Shown in pieces: positions 17,139 through 25,471 of a stretch of 64,000 nt of DNA; position 1 is the stretch's first letter; each line of letters begins with the position of its first letter. Source of the stretch: an uncultured bacterium. GTDB taxonomy: Bacteria > Hydrogenedentota > Hydrogenedentia > Hydrogenedentales > CAILVY01. A program made the position numbers and the translations under genes. The stretch covers positions 1 to 64,000 of the forward strand of contig CALEDJ010000016.1 in assembly GCA_937951485.1 (NCBI GenBank), given 5' to 3'. A model generated the notes under the pieces. It saw only the letters and a list, made by a program, of their open reading frames with translations, made no database searches and had not been told where the DNA came from.

Positions 17139-17186
17139 GGGGATGGGGTTCCCCTTAAACGCCTCAGTGGCTGATGACTCCTACTG
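17139..17186 (+). ncRNA. Fluoride riboswitch aptamer (crcB motif)
   Basis: The stretch shows the conserved fluoride-aptamer layout: GGGGATGGGGTTCCCC (17139-17154) for the first stem with the conserved GAUGG side, then TTAAACGCC, a short stem closed by CAGT, and GGCTGATGACTCCTACTG to the end. It matches the crcB consensus closely (GGNGATGG, then AACGCC, then GGCTGATGACTCCTAC). Its 3' strand overlaps the left arm of the terminator at 17177-17214, so fluoride binding should block terminator formation and switch on the antiporter gene at 17293. Confidence 0.92.
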
Positions 17187-17214
17187 TGTCGAAAGGCGCG
17201 GTGGGAGTTTTTTT
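17177..17214 (+). terminator. Riboswitch-controlled intrinsic terminator
   Basis: ACTCCTACTG (17177-17186) pairs with CGGTGGGAGT (17199-17208) over ten positions with two G-T wobbles, then a run of seven T (17208-17214). The left arm is shared with the 3' end of the fluoride aptamer, making the two structures mutually exclusive. This is the expression platform of a transcriptional ON switch. Confidence 0.9.
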
Positions 17215-17292
17215 ATGTGTCTCCCGCCGAAACAGGGTTCCCCCTCGTCTTTCAAATTTACCGCAGAGATAAAAACTGTCGGGAGAATACGC

Positions 17293-18534
17293 ATGGAATC
17301 GGCATTCACAACAGCAACGATATGGATGGGACTGGCGCTGCTTGCCACAATACTCGCGAGTCATCTGCGTATCTCCGTGGCCTTGCTGGAAATCTGCGTG
17401 GGTATCGCGGCGGGTTTTGTGACGGATTATTGGTTCGGTGAGGGAGCGCTTGGCGGGGACCTGCCCTGGTTGCGTTTTATCGCAGGCACAGGTGCGGTCG
17501 TGCTCACGTTTCTCGCCGGGGCGGAACTGGAACCCGCCGTGCTGCGTCGCAAATGGAAGGAAGTCAGCGTCGTCGGCATTATTGGCTTCTTATCGCCCTT
17601 CCTGGGATGCGCGGCTGTGGCGCATTACCTTCTGGGTTGGGAACCGCGCGCGAGTCTTCTGGCGGGGGTCGCGCTGTCCACCACTTCCATGGCCGTCGTA
17701 TACGCGGTCATGCTGGAAACCGGCTTCAATCAAACGGATTTTGGCAAGGGGATACTGGGTGCATGTTTCATTAATGACCTTGGTACCGTCGTAGCGCTGG
17801 GGATTCTTTTCGCCCCATTCACTTACAAGACGGTTGTGTTCACAGTAATCTGCCTCATTGCCCTGGTGACGCTTCCTTTCATTACATCGCGATTGATCCA
17901 TCGCTACGCATTTCATACCGCCGCGGTCAGAACAAAATGGGTATTATTTGTTCTATTCGGGCTGGGTGCGCTGGCGCTGTGGTCCGGCAGCGAAGCAGTG
18001 CTGCCCGCGTATCTGGTGGGCATGGCCCTGGCAGGTGTCGCCGCACAGGATCATCACTGGGTGCGCCGCTTGCGGACCCTCACCATCGGGCTGTTAACCC
18101 CCTTCTATTTCATTCGCGCCGGTTCGCTTGTGTCATTGCCTGCCGTGCTGAGCGCCCCGATGGTGTTCCTGGCGCTTTTGGGCGGGAAGGTTGTCTCCAA
18201 GATTTTCGGCCTGTATCCGGTTATCGGCCGCTTCCACCGCGAAGACACCTCACGCTGGTATTATACCCTGTTGATGTCCACAGGGCTGACATTCGGCACC
18301 ATCTCGGCGTTATATGGCTATGCGAATAACATCATCACGCGGGACCAGTACTCTTTCCTGGTGGCGGTGGTTATCGGCAGCGCGGTGATTCCCACCATGA
18401 TCGCCGGTTTTTTCTTCCTGCCCCGGCACCTTCTGCCCAGGAGACCCATCGGCGATGAGGAACTCCCTCAATTGGAAATCATCTCCATGCAGGAACCGGA
18501 AAACGGCGCCAGCCCGAATCTTGACGAGGAATAA
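17293..18534 (+). CDS. CPA2-type cation/proton antiporter under fluoride riboswitch control
   Basis: 413 residues from the ATG at 17293 with GGGAGA at 17281-17286; the open frame runs upstream through the riboswitch and is not coding there. About 12 to 13 membrane helices cover residues 5-385 in the Na+/H+ exchanger (CPA2/KefB-like) fold. FLAGAELEP and CFINDLGTV lie at the places where the family carries ion-binding acidic residues. There is no C-terminal RCK/TrkA-N nucleotide domain, only a short acidic tail. Antiporters of this type are one of the known gene classes behind fluoride riboswitches, so a role in fluoride tolerance, by fluoride export or by pH/cation compensation, is likely. Confidence 0.88.
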   Translation: MESAFTTATIWMGLALLATILASHLRISVALLEICVGIAAGFVTDYWFGEGALGGDLPWLRFIAGTGAVVLTFLAGAELEPAVLRRKWKEVSVVGIIGFLSPFLGCAAVAHYLLGWEPRASLLAGVALSTTSMAVVYAVMLETGFNQTDFGKGILGACFINDLGTVVALGILFAPFTYKTVVFTVICLIALVTLPFITSRLIHRYAFHTAAVRTKWVLFVLFGLGALALWSGSEAVLPAYLVGMALAGVAAQDHHWVRRLRTLTIGLLTPFYFIRAGSLVSLPAVLSAPMVFLALLGGKVVSKIFGLYPVIGRFHREDTSRWYYTLLMSTGLTFGTISALYGYANNIITRDQYSFLVAVVIGSAVIPTMIAGFFFLPRHLLPRRPIGDEELPQLEIISMQEPENGASPNLDEE

Positions 18535-18655
18535 ACCGTGGCAAACACCAGGTCCGGCTCATGTATATTGCCGCCATATCTCTGCCTTTTATGACTTCCA
18601 ACTGAACCTGATGGTATACTCGATTTGAGAAACAGCGAACAAGGGTTTTCTAAAC

Positions 18656-18839
18656 ATGCACTGGCGCGTCACTATTGAACAGGATGGGGATGGCGTATTC
18701 CATCTCTCAAGGTGACACACAAGAGGAAGCGCTGAAGAACATTAAAGACGCCACCGCGGGATACCTCGAAAGCCTGAAAAAGCACGGAGAGGCAATACCA
18801 CCACCGATTCAGGAAGAACTTGTCGAGATTACGATGTGA
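18656..18839 (+). pseudogene. hicB: Decayed hicB antitoxin gene
   Basis: Translation begins MHWRVTIEQDGDGVF, the HicB opening (RV.IEQDEDGVF), but meets TGA at 18713. The rest of HicB, GDTQEEALKNIKDA and YLESLKKHGEAIPPP to VEITM, continues in the next frame to the stop at 18837-18839. About ten residues that normally link the halves (the AECPSLPGC region) are missing, so a deletion and frame change inactivated the gene. A short in-frame ATG at 18684 could still make a 51-residue fragment. It overlaps the hicA remnant. Confidence 0.78.
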
Positions 18840-19058
18840 CTTCCCTTCCCGTTGTGTCTGGTCGGGAAGCCGTTCGCGTGTTTGAACGGCTCGGCTATGT
18901 TGTTGATCATCAAACGGGCAGTCATTATCTTGCGAAGAACCGAAGCGCCAAATCGGCGCATGACGGTTCCAAACCAAAAAGAAATCGCCAAGGGAACACT
19001 TCGCGGGTTGATTCGCGAGTCCGGAATTACTGTAGATGCCTTCTGTAAATCGGTTTGA
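18836..19058 (+). pseudogene. hicA: Decayed hicA toxin gene
   Basis: The GTG at 18836 overlaps the end of hicB. The first half reads LPVVSGREAVRVFERLGYVV then QTGSH, the HicA core with its catalytic Gly-Ser-His. After SH the frame is lost; the second half, ILRRTEAPNRRMTVPNQKEI then GTLRGLIRESGITVDAF, continues in another frame to TGA at 19056-19058. A loss of two bases near 18930 would explain this. HicA normally cleaves mRNA. With both partners broken, the module is very probably dead. Confidence 0.75.
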
Positions 19059-19174
19059 TCGTTACAGAGATTGCCAACTCTCCGCTTGCGCGGAAAACAC
19101 CAGATTCCGCTTAGCACCCTGTTCTTGTGTTTCATTCCCCCGCAAGCAAAAAACGAGCAAGGGAAAAACACTGA

Positions 19175-20257
19175 ATGCTGGATTTGCTGCGTTTTGACGA
19201 AACATATTTTGAACGCATTTGGGGCGGAGACAAACTGCGCAACGTTCTCGGAAAGAACACACCTACCGACAAACGGATCGGCGAGGCGTGGCTGATCTCG
19301 GATCATGCAGTGCATGAGAGTGTTGTGAAAGAGGGTCCGTGGCAGGGGTGGACCCTGCGGCGCCTGATGCACGAACACGGCGCCGCGCTGCTTGGAAAAG
19401 CGAATGCTACCCCGCATGGTCGCTTTCCGCTCTTGCTCAAATTGTTGGACACGGGCGATGCATTGTCCGTGCAGGTGCATCCCGACGATGCGACGGCGCA
19501 GGCGCTGGGTGAACCGGATGTGGGCAAGACGGAAATGTGGCATGTGCTGCATGCGGAACCGGGAAGCGAACTGATTTGCGGGCTGCATCCCGATGTCGGC
19601 CCGGAGTCATTCGCCGCTGCAATCGCGAACGATTCCGTCGCCGACATGATGACGCGATTCTACGCGCCGCCCGGCACTTCGGCATTCATACCCGCAGGTA
19701 CGGTGCATGCCATCGGCGGCGGGCTATTGCTGGCGGAAATCCAGCAGAACAGCGACCTGACCTATCGCATCTATGACTGGGGGCGGGTGGATGAACACGG
19801 CACACCGAGAACGCTGCACATTGAGAAGGCGCTGAAAGCCATCCATTTCGGCTCCGCTCACAGCGGTCCGATGCAGCCCCTGGACTGCACGCGCCACGGC
19901 ATGCCATGTTCCATGCTGGCGGCGTGCCGCCACTTTGCGGCGGTGTTGATATCGGTTTCCGGAATATGCCGCCTTCCCGTTGAAAACCGTTTCCATATCG
20001 GGCTGGTAAAAAGCGGAAACCTGCGCGCCAAGGGCCTTGGCAATGCGTATTCATTGCGTGCGGGCGACTCTTATCTGGCCCCGGCGTGCCTGGAATACAT
20101 CGAATTGGAGGGAGACGGTGTCATCCTCGACTATTTCGCGCCCGATCTGGAACGCCACATCGTCCAGCCGCTGCGCGACGCCGGACATCCGCCGCAAGCC
20201 ATCCTACGCCTCGGCGGGGACCCCGCCGGCAATGATTTGGTCGCTTTGCTTCAATAA
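19175..20257 (+). CDS. manA: Mannose-6-phosphate isomerase, class I (cupin)
   Basis: 360 residues from the ATG at 19175. Type I phosphomannose isomerase: the opening FDETYFERIWGGDKL, SVQVHPDD (about residue 100) with the Gln and His zinc ligands, KTEMWHVL (about 115) with the Glu ligand, and PAGTVHAIGGG (about 177) with the last His. QQNSDLTYRIYDWGR follows as in close relatives. It interconverts mannose 6-phosphate and fructose 6-phosphate, feeding GDP-mannose synthesis together with the phosphohexomutase at 13190. It follows the dead hicBA remnant and converges with the isomerase-like gene on the other strand across a 210-bp gap. Confidence 0.92.
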   Translation: MLDLLRFDETYFERIWGGDKLRNVLGKNTPTDKRIGEAWLISDHAVHESVVKEGPWQGWTLRRLMHEHGAALLGKANATPHGRFPLLLKLLDTGDALSVQVHPDDATAQALGEPDVGKTEMWHVLHAEPGSELICGLHPDVGPESFAAAIANDSVADMMTRFYAPPGTSAFIPAGTVHAIGGGLLLAEIQQNSDLTYRIYDWGRVDEHGTPRTLHIEKALKAIHFGSAHSGPMQPLDCTRHGMPCSMLAACRHFAAVLISVSGICRLPVENRFHIGLVKSGNLRAKGLGNAYSLRAGDSYLAPACLEYIELEGDGVILDYFAPDLERHIVQPLRDAGHPPQAILRLGGDPAGNDLVALLQ

Positions 20258-20467
20258 CCGTATCGGCGCTCTCGTGATTCGCATATTTGTGAGAACCACT
20301 CCTTTGCGCGGGGGTGACGGGCCTCCGATCGAAAAAAATCGTTGCACCACACACGCCGAAACGGCAGATATCATCAAACATCCGGGCAAGACGCGCCGAT
20401 GTTAGGGCGAAGCATCTGTATGGCAAAGATATGATCCGTGTGTGACGCCTGCACCGGGTCACTTGAC

Positions 20468-22108
20468 TCAGGCGGTTGCGCTCAGGTCCAGCCACTGAAT
20501 GCCGGCGCGTTTGAGGGCATATCCGGTTTCGCGCAGGTAGTTGCCGTAGCAGGTCATCCAGTGGAAACCGTGCATTTCCTCAAGCAACCGCCGGCTGTCG
20601 GCGTTCATGCCGATGTCCACCTGACTGGTGCAGATGTCGAGCGCAGGGTTTTCCAATACTTTTCCCGTAAAACCGAGCCACCGCTCGCCGGAGAACGCGG
20701 GAACCAGCAGCGTCATCTCCTGTCCCGGCCGCATGGCGACCTTGGGGGCCGCGCCATAATCGGACTCGAAATGGGTGCGGATGGCGACATCTTCATAGTG
20801 TTCGCCATCCATTTTTCGGGGCGCGGTGCAATGCGCAATGGTGACCATGTTGTTGTGTGGATAGGTCGGATTGCAGAAGAACACCGGCTTGCCCGAGATG
20901 TAATGCAACAAGATGCCGGAGGGAATCACTACAAAATCGGATTCACAGAAGGCCATGCAACCGGCATCGTTCAACAGGGTCAGGCACATGCATGCCGTGG
21001 TTTCCGACATGGGGATGATGGTGCCCATGCAATGCCCCACGGTCAGCGCATCAGTCTGATGTTCCGCCATGAGTCCGCGAAATACCTCGGTGAGCACGAA
21101 AGCGTTATCCACAAAGCGCCTCATGTGTTCGAGCGTCTGTGGGGAACCGCGTCCCGCGAGGAGTTCCGCCGTGGTGAGTTCCTCCTGCAGGGGGTACAGC
21201 GTCACGCCGGGTTGCGCGAGATATTCGCGGGCCTCTTCATGGCAACGCTGCACAAGAGCGCCGTCCGCACGCGCCGCCAGAATGCGCTCCTTCAGTTGGT
21301 CATAGGTCACTTCAATGATATCCATCCCCCATCGCTCCCGGGCATTCTGCGGGGCCTGACTGTTTCCGCCCTTGTCCCATCCGAGTGCGCCGCCGATGGC
21401 GATGATGCGTTTTCCGTAAATATTTTTCAGGCCGTGCAGGGCGCGCAGCCGCCAGAGCAGTTCGTCATGATCGTCCACCACGACGTCATGGATATCCATG
21501 CCGCCGGTACCCTGGAAACGATCCGTCTCACGGCGCAGGAAGCGGGGATGCACAATTTCGTACCAAAGGTATGCCGGGCCGGTCCTGTGGCGCACGAACA
21601 TCAGGTTCCACTTTTCCGGATTGGTCAATGCCATCAACAGGCCGGTGTGCCCGGACGCGCCATAGACGATCACGCCGTCATGGTCGCCTGCGGCGGCTTG
21701 TCGCGCTTCTTCGGTGTTTCGCACGGACAGCAGCGGCAACATTTCCAGGGGGAAGTCGATCCTGGCGCACATGGCCGCGATTTCTTCGCGAATCCGGCCC
21801 CGCTCCTGCTCGGCATGTTCCTCCGTGATCAGTCCCGACCAGCCGCGCCACGATGTCGCTTCATGTCGCTGGTAATGCTCATAGAGCAGCACCGGCTGCA
21901 TGCGCAGCGGCTTGTCTTGCAAGGTGACGCGCGCAGCCCCTGCCGATGCCGAGGCAAAGGGCATTGCGCGCATCTGATGGAGCACGGCGCCACCCAGCGC
22001 CGCCACGCCCGCCCCGGCCAGAAATTGCCGCCGCGATACGGCGGACACTCTCACCCCGCAGCATCCGGAAGCCGAACAATGGTGCCCATGTTCCTCGTGT
22101 TCATGCAT
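20468..22108 (-). CDS. Tat-exported L-fucose/L-arabinose isomerase-like protein with His/Cys-rich leader
   Basis: 546 residues from the ATG at 22108, with GGGAGAGG just before it on the minus strand; the longer open frame is unsupported. The protein starts MHEHEEHGHHCSASGCCG, then a twin-arginine motif (SRRQFLAGAGVAALGG) predicting Tat export. The mature part resembles the L-fucose isomerase-like superfamily: GVIVYGASGHTGLL, YGKRIIAIGGALGWDK, and a C-terminal half with CMGTIIPMSETTACMCLTLL and PCNPTYPHNN-like segments that would form the sugar/metal site. Such exported isomerase-like proteins occur in planctomycete-type genomes, but their reaction is unproven. The metal-rich leader ahead of the Tat motif is unusual. 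Confidence 0.7.
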   Translation of the reverse strand: MHEHEEHGHHCSASGCCGVRVSAVSRRQFLAGAGVAALGGAVLHQMRAMPFASASAGAARVTLQDKPLRMQPVLLYEHYQRHEATSWRGWSGLITEEHAEQERGRIREEIAAMCARIDFPLEMLPLLSVRNTEEARQAAAGDHDGVIVYGASGHTGLLMALTNPEKWNLMFVRHRTGPAYLWYEIVHPRFLRRETDRFQGTGGMDIHDVVVDDHDELLWRLRALHGLKNIYGKRIIAIGGALGWDKGGNSQAPQNARERWGMDIIEVTYDQLKERILAARADGALVQRCHEEAREYLAQPGVTLYPLQEELTTAELLAGRGSPQTLEHMRRFVDNAFVLTEVFRGLMAEHQTDALTVGHCMGTIIPMSETTACMCLTLLNDAGCMAFCESDFVVIPSGILLHYISGKPVFFCNPTYPHNNMVTIAHCTAPRKMDGEHYEDVAIRTHFESDYGAAPKVAMRPGQEMTLLVPAFSGERWLGFTGKVLENPALDICTSQVDIGMNADSRRLLEEMHGFHWMTCYGNYLRETGYALKRAGIQWLDLSATA

Positions 22109-22285
22109 GACCTCTCCCTTTCTCCGCGCGGCCTGCGGCCGCACTTGATTCCAGCTGCGCCAATACCCGCTGTGTGATGTCGTCCAACGTGAAATCAGCA
22201 TAGCAGAAATTTCTCTGTTCATGTAATCGCCCGCTGATTCATCGTCCTGCGGCATGTTATCATGGCAAAAGACAAAGGAAACCAT

Positions 22286-23320
22286 ATGCCGGGAAAGACA
22301 AGAAAAGCGCCTCAAGGCGATTACGAATCCCTTTACCGAGGATATATGGCTTTGACCCGGAAGATGGAGCAATTATCCGCGCTTCGAGAGATTGGCCTGG
22401 CAATCAGCGGCTCGCTGGATTTGGACGAAACGCTCGCTGCCATCGTCAATGTGGTTCAGGGGGCATTGGACGTGCGCCGCGTGACCATCTACACCCCGGA
22501 AAAGGAACGGGAATTGTTCCGCCCGGTGATTGCCAAATACGGCGAGGACCTGATTATGCGGGACCGACTCAATGAGGAAATCCTGCCGGGACGCGGCACA
22601 CCGCTGGGCGAGGCCATGGCGACATGCAACGTCGTGCTATGTCAAAGTCACGGAAACGGCGCAGCATATGTTCCGCTGATCGCCAAGAATGAGCCGCTGG
22701 GGGTGCTGTCGATCGAAGACCGCCGTGACGGCGCAGCGTTCAGCGCAGACGATGTGTCTTTTTTCCAGCAACTGGGGGCGCAGATCGCCATCGCCATCCA
22801 CAACGCGCAATTGTATGCGATGGCCGTGACCGACGGCTTGACCGGGCTGTATGTGCGGCGTTATTTCGATTTGCGCATGCAGGAGGAGTTTGCGCTGGCG
22901 CGCCGCTACAGACGCCCCTTTTCGATGCTGCTGTTCGATATTGACCATTTTAAGCGTTTCAATGACACCCACGGACACCAGGTCGGTGACATGGTCCTGC
23001 GGCAATTCGCGGAAATTCTGAGGAGAAATACCCGCCAATCCGATGTATGCTGTCGCTATGGCGGCGAGGAGATGGCTGTGATTCTGCCGGAAACGGGCCT
23101 GGATGAAGCGGCGCGAATTGCCGGTAAATTCTGCGCGCTTGTGCGGGATTATCCATTTCACGGGGATGGGAATCAGGCACTTTCCGTCACAACCAGCATT
23201 GGTGTCGCAGCCTATTGCACGGCGTATGAATCGCCGGGTACCATGGTACGCGCCGCTGATGAGGCCCTCTATCGCGCTAAAGAAAACGGCCGCAATCGAG
23301 TGGAATTGGCCGTAGATTGA
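22286..23320 (+). CDS. GAF-GGDEF diguanylate cyclase
   Basis: 344 residues from the ATG at 22286, which has AAGGA six nt before it; an upstream ATG at 22262 is possible but lacks such a site. A short coiled region is followed by a GAF sensor domain (about residues 30-175) and a GGDEF domain (about 185-344). The catalytic motif is GGEEM, with the substrate/metal segment FDIDHFKRFNDTHGH. An RQSD exactly five residues before GGEEM is a product-inhibition (I) site, so the enzyme should be active and feedback-controlled. It makes cyclic di-GMP in the cytoplasm in response to an unknown GAF ligand. It is divergent from the isomerase-like gene, and the HD-GYP protein at 41924 is a possible counteracting phosphodiesterase. 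Confidence 0.9.
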   Translation: MPGKTRKAPQGDYESLYRGYMALTRKMEQLSALREIGLAISGSLDLDETLAAIVNVVQGALDVRRVTIYTPEKERELFRPVIAKYGEDLIMRDRLNEEILPGRGTPLGEAMATCNVVLCQSHGNGAAYVPLIAKNEPLGVLSIEDRRDGAAFSADDVSFFQQLGAQIAIAIHNAQLYAMAVTDGLTGLYVRRYFDLRMQEEFALARRYRRPFSMLLFDIDHFKRFNDTHGHQVGDMVLRQFAEILRRNTRQSDVCCRYGGEEMAVILPETGLDEAARIAGKFCALVRDYPFHGDGNQALSVTTSIGVAAYCTAYESPGTMVRAADEALYRAKENGRNRVELAVD

Positions 23321-23383
23321 TGTCGCAAGCACCGGGATCGTGCCGGACGGCATGCAGAGATACAACCAAGAATTTTTTCTGCA

Positions 23384-23809
23384 ATGAATACGCGGATAAT
23401 ACTTATTGTCGTTGTCATTTTGTTTGTTGCGACGCTTCCAGTTGCCTGGATGCTCTCAGGCGCTTCGCCGAAGCCTGTTCCCGCCGCCCCGGTTCCGCCT
23501 GCCGACGCCCCCCCTCCACCTCCGCCCCCCTCCACTATCACTTTGGAAAAGTACAGGCAGATTCGCACTGGGATGACCTATAACGAGGTGGTCGAAATCT
23601 TCGGTGAGCAAGAGACGGAATCCAACAGCGAGTATGATGAAGGTGTCAAGGGATACACCGGCCCATCGCTCACTTCCTGGTTTATCTGGCGCAACCCTGA
23701 TGGTTCGGCTGCGGAGGTGGCTTTCATCTCCAACAAAGTTGTGGGAAAGCGACAGGAAGGTCTTATATCCGGGGCGCGCACTGTGCAGGACGGCGCGGCG
23801 GCGCCTTGA
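23384..23809 (+). CDS. Small anchored protein with BLIP/DUF3862-like domain
   Basis: 141 residues: a hydrophobic N-terminal anchor or uncleaved signal (residues about 4-26), a Pro-rich linker with seven consecutive prolines (about 30-50), then a compact domain. The TLEKYRQIRTGMTYNEVVEIFG segment, a central SWFIWRNPDGS and an end VVGKRQEGL match the pattern of the BLIP/SmpA-like fold (TY.EV..I.G and W.N.DGS). Proteins of this fold bind other proteins or sit in the envelope. It lies 63 bp after the diguanylate cyclase and shares its strand, but no functional link is evident. Confidence 0.65.
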   Translation: MNTRIILIVVVILFVATLPVAWMLSGASPKPVPAAPVPPADAPPPPPPPSTITLEKYRQIRTGMTYNEVVEIFGEQETESNSEYDEGVKGYTGPSLTSWFIWRNPDGSAAEVAFISNKVVGKRQEGLISGARTVQDGAAAP

Positions 23810-23868
23810 AAAAATAGGGGCGCCCCTCTATATGACGCGGGATAACGAACACCATGGGAGAGATGATT

Positions 23869-24720
23869 ATGCGGATGGCTGGACTGGCAATTTCAACAAT
23901 GGCGCTGCTGTGTGCTGCGGATGCACATGCCGAGGCAACCCTGACGGTGATGTCTTTCAATGTGCGATACGGCACGGCCATGGACGGCCCAAACCATTGG
24001 CGACATCGCAAGGACATTCTGGTGGAAACCATCCGCCGCCATGCGCCGGACATAATCGGCACGCAGGAATGTCTGGAGTTTCAGGCGGAGTATATCGCCG
24101 AGAAACTGCCGGAATATCGCTGGATCGGCATCGGCCGCGATCCCGGCGGCAAAGGCGAAATGACTGCCATTCTTTATAAAAAGAGCATACTGGTTCCCAT
24201 TGAATGCCGTCATTTCTGGCTTTCCGAGACGCCGGATGCGCCTTCCTCAAAATCATGGGACTCCAGCCTGACCCGCATCACAACGTATGTCCGTTTCCAT
24301 CATGTCGCAACAGGGACATTCATTCACTGCTTCAACACGCATTTCGACCATCGCGGGGAGGAAGCCAGAATCCGAAGCGCCGAACTGATGGTGGAACAGG
24401 CAAGCGGAATCCCGCCCGATGCGCCGGTCATCTTCATCGGCGACTTCAACGCCGCGGCAGAGACCAGCCGGCCATGGGCCGTTTTTCAGCAAGCCGGCTA
24501 TCAGGACGCCTGGATCGCGGCCGAACACCGCGAGGGGCCGCCCGTCACATGGGGGGCGTTCAAGGCACCCGATCCGGAAGGCAACCGAATTGACTGGATT
24601 TTGTTTCGCGGACCCCTCTCAGTACGACATGCAGAGACCGTTCTCTACAACGAAGACGGGCGCTATCCATCCGACCATTACCCGGTAACGGCCGGATTTG
24701 TGCTGCTGAAAAAGCCCTGA
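23869..24720 (+). CDS. Exported endonuclease/exonuclease/phosphatase (EEP) family protein
   Basis: 283 residues from the ATG at 23869, six nt after GGGAGAG; ATGs at 23854 and 23863 are alternatives. The signal peptide ends near CAADAHAEA. EEP landmarks are in order: MSFNVRYG (about 32), GTQECLEFQ (about 68), the FNTHFDHRGEEAR catalytic segment (about 155), IGDFNAA (about 188), the Asp in RIDWILFRG (about 240) and the final SDHYPV (about 270). This is a magnesium-dependent phosphodiesterase/phosphatase fold. Because it is exported, periplasmic substrates such as phospholipid head groups, inositol-type phosphates or extracellular DNA are possible. Confidence 0.85.
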   Translation: MRMAGLAISTMALLCAADAHAEATLTVMSFNVRYGTAMDGPNHWRHRKDILVETIRRHAPDIIGTQECLEFQAEYIAEKLPEYRWIGIGRDPGGKGEMTAILYKKSILVPIECRHFWLSETPDAPSSKSWDSSLTRITTYVRFHHVATGTFIHCFNTHFDHRGEEARIRSAELMVEQASGIPPDAPVIFIGDFNAAAETSRPWAVFQQAGYQDAWIAAEHREGPPVTWGAFKAPDPEGNRIDWILFRGPLSVRHAETVLYNEDGRYPSDHYPVTAGFVLLKKP

Positions 24721-25044
24721 CTGCGTCCCCATTCGTGGTGACAGAATGGGGCCAAAGAGAATCCGGGCGTGTGTATTTTTGCAGATTTTTGGGATTTCCC
24801 TGGGGTGCGGGATTTCCCGCACTTCACAGTTTTATCAATTGAGTCAATAAATTCATAAGCAGTTTATTTTCAATGACTTACACGCTATTGTACGCATAAT
24901 TGGATAATTGATCTGCTCTTCAAGATGGGGCTTGCGGAAAATTTTTTGTTTTTTTGCTTGACTTTTGGACGATTTTGTGGTAAAAGCCCGGCGACTGTGC
25001 GTGCACATGCCAGCCAATTTTCTGTAAGGGAGGTGAATCAAACC
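24721..25044. other. AT-rich intergenic region with a hairpin and promoter
   Basis: The region is markedly AT-rich compared with its surroundings. GTGCGGGA (24805-24812) and TCCCGCAC (24815-24822) form a perfect 8-bp palindrome with a two-base centre, shortly after the EEP gene; a weak T-run follows at 24830. A promoter at 24958-24986 and ribosome site at 25028-25036 serve the small zinc protein. Confidence 0.6.
24958..24986 (+). promoter_or_regulatory. Sigma-70 promoter for the small zinc protein
   Basis: TTGACT (24958-24963) and TAAAAG (24981-24986) are 17 nt apart, in an AT-rich context with a T-tract just upstream. Transcription should begin about 50 nt before the ATG at 25045. Confidence 0.65.
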
Positions 25045-25179
25045 ATGCGGTGCACGTTGTGTAACGAATACATCGAAGAGGTGGACTTCCAGTTCGGCGA
25101 TGCCCTGGAAGTGGACGACGAATACTGGCACGCGGAATGTTACGCGGAGTATTTCGACGAGGCGTTGGAGAGCGTCTGA
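25045..25179 (+). CDS. 44-residue Cys2-His-Cys zinc-ribbon/LIM-like small protein
   Basis: The ATG at 25045 follows a near-ideal ribosome site (GGGAGGTGA, 25028-25036) at 8 nt. The protein begins MRCTLCNEYIEE and later has EYWHAECYAEYF, so CxxC plus HxxC would bind one zinc, as in half a LIM or zinc-ribbon domain. It is very acidic otherwise (about 14 Asp/Glu, two Arg/Lys). It has its own promoter upstream and a terminator downstream (25204-25240), so it is a monocistronic, probably well-expressed gene. I do not recognise the family; a small metal-binding or protein-docking module is the most one can say. Confidence 0.8.
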   Translation: MRCTLCNEYIEEVDFQFGDALEVDDEYWHAECYAEYFDEALESV

Positions 25180-25203
25180 GCCTCGTTCGATTCCACCTTT
25201 TTC

Positions 25204-25240
25204 ACCTCGGATCGGCAACGCGATGCCGAGGTTCTTTTTT
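25204..25240 (+). terminator. Intrinsic terminator after the small zinc protein
   Basis: ACCTCGG (25204-25210) pairs with CCGAGGT (25226-25232), extended inward by ATCG/CGAT with one bulge, followed by TCTTTTTT to 25240. It lies 25 nt after the stop. Confidence 0.82.
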
Positions 25241-25257
25241 CCCAGAATCAATGATAC

Positions 25258-25300
25258 GGGCGGAAAGTGTCTGACGAATGCTTTCCGCCCGACGGCTTTT
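25258..25300 (+). terminator. Second hairpin downstream of the small zinc gene
   Basis: GGGCGGAAAG (25258-25267) and CTTTCCGCCC (25281-25290) form a perfect 10-bp stem with a 13-nt loop, followed by GACGG and CTTTT. The interrupted T-run makes it a weaker terminator or backup for the one at 25204-25240. Confidence 0.55.
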
Positions 25301-25471
25301 AACGGGTTCCAGTTCCCGGTCTTTCCATGTTAGAATAGTGTTGCCGCATTGAGCGGACGTGAATAGCGGGCGCGCGGCAAAGCAAAAGGACTGATGGGAG
25401 GGCGCCGCGCAACGGTGCGATGTTCTTCCGGTTGTTGCAGAAGCGGACCACTTGGGAAAGCGAGCATAGTT

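Noticed and set aside
20438-22177. 579-codon plus-strand frame over the isomerase-like gene
   Set aside because: It is the shadow of a gene with Tat signal and clear family motifs on the minus strand; the plus-strand translation shows no family pattern.
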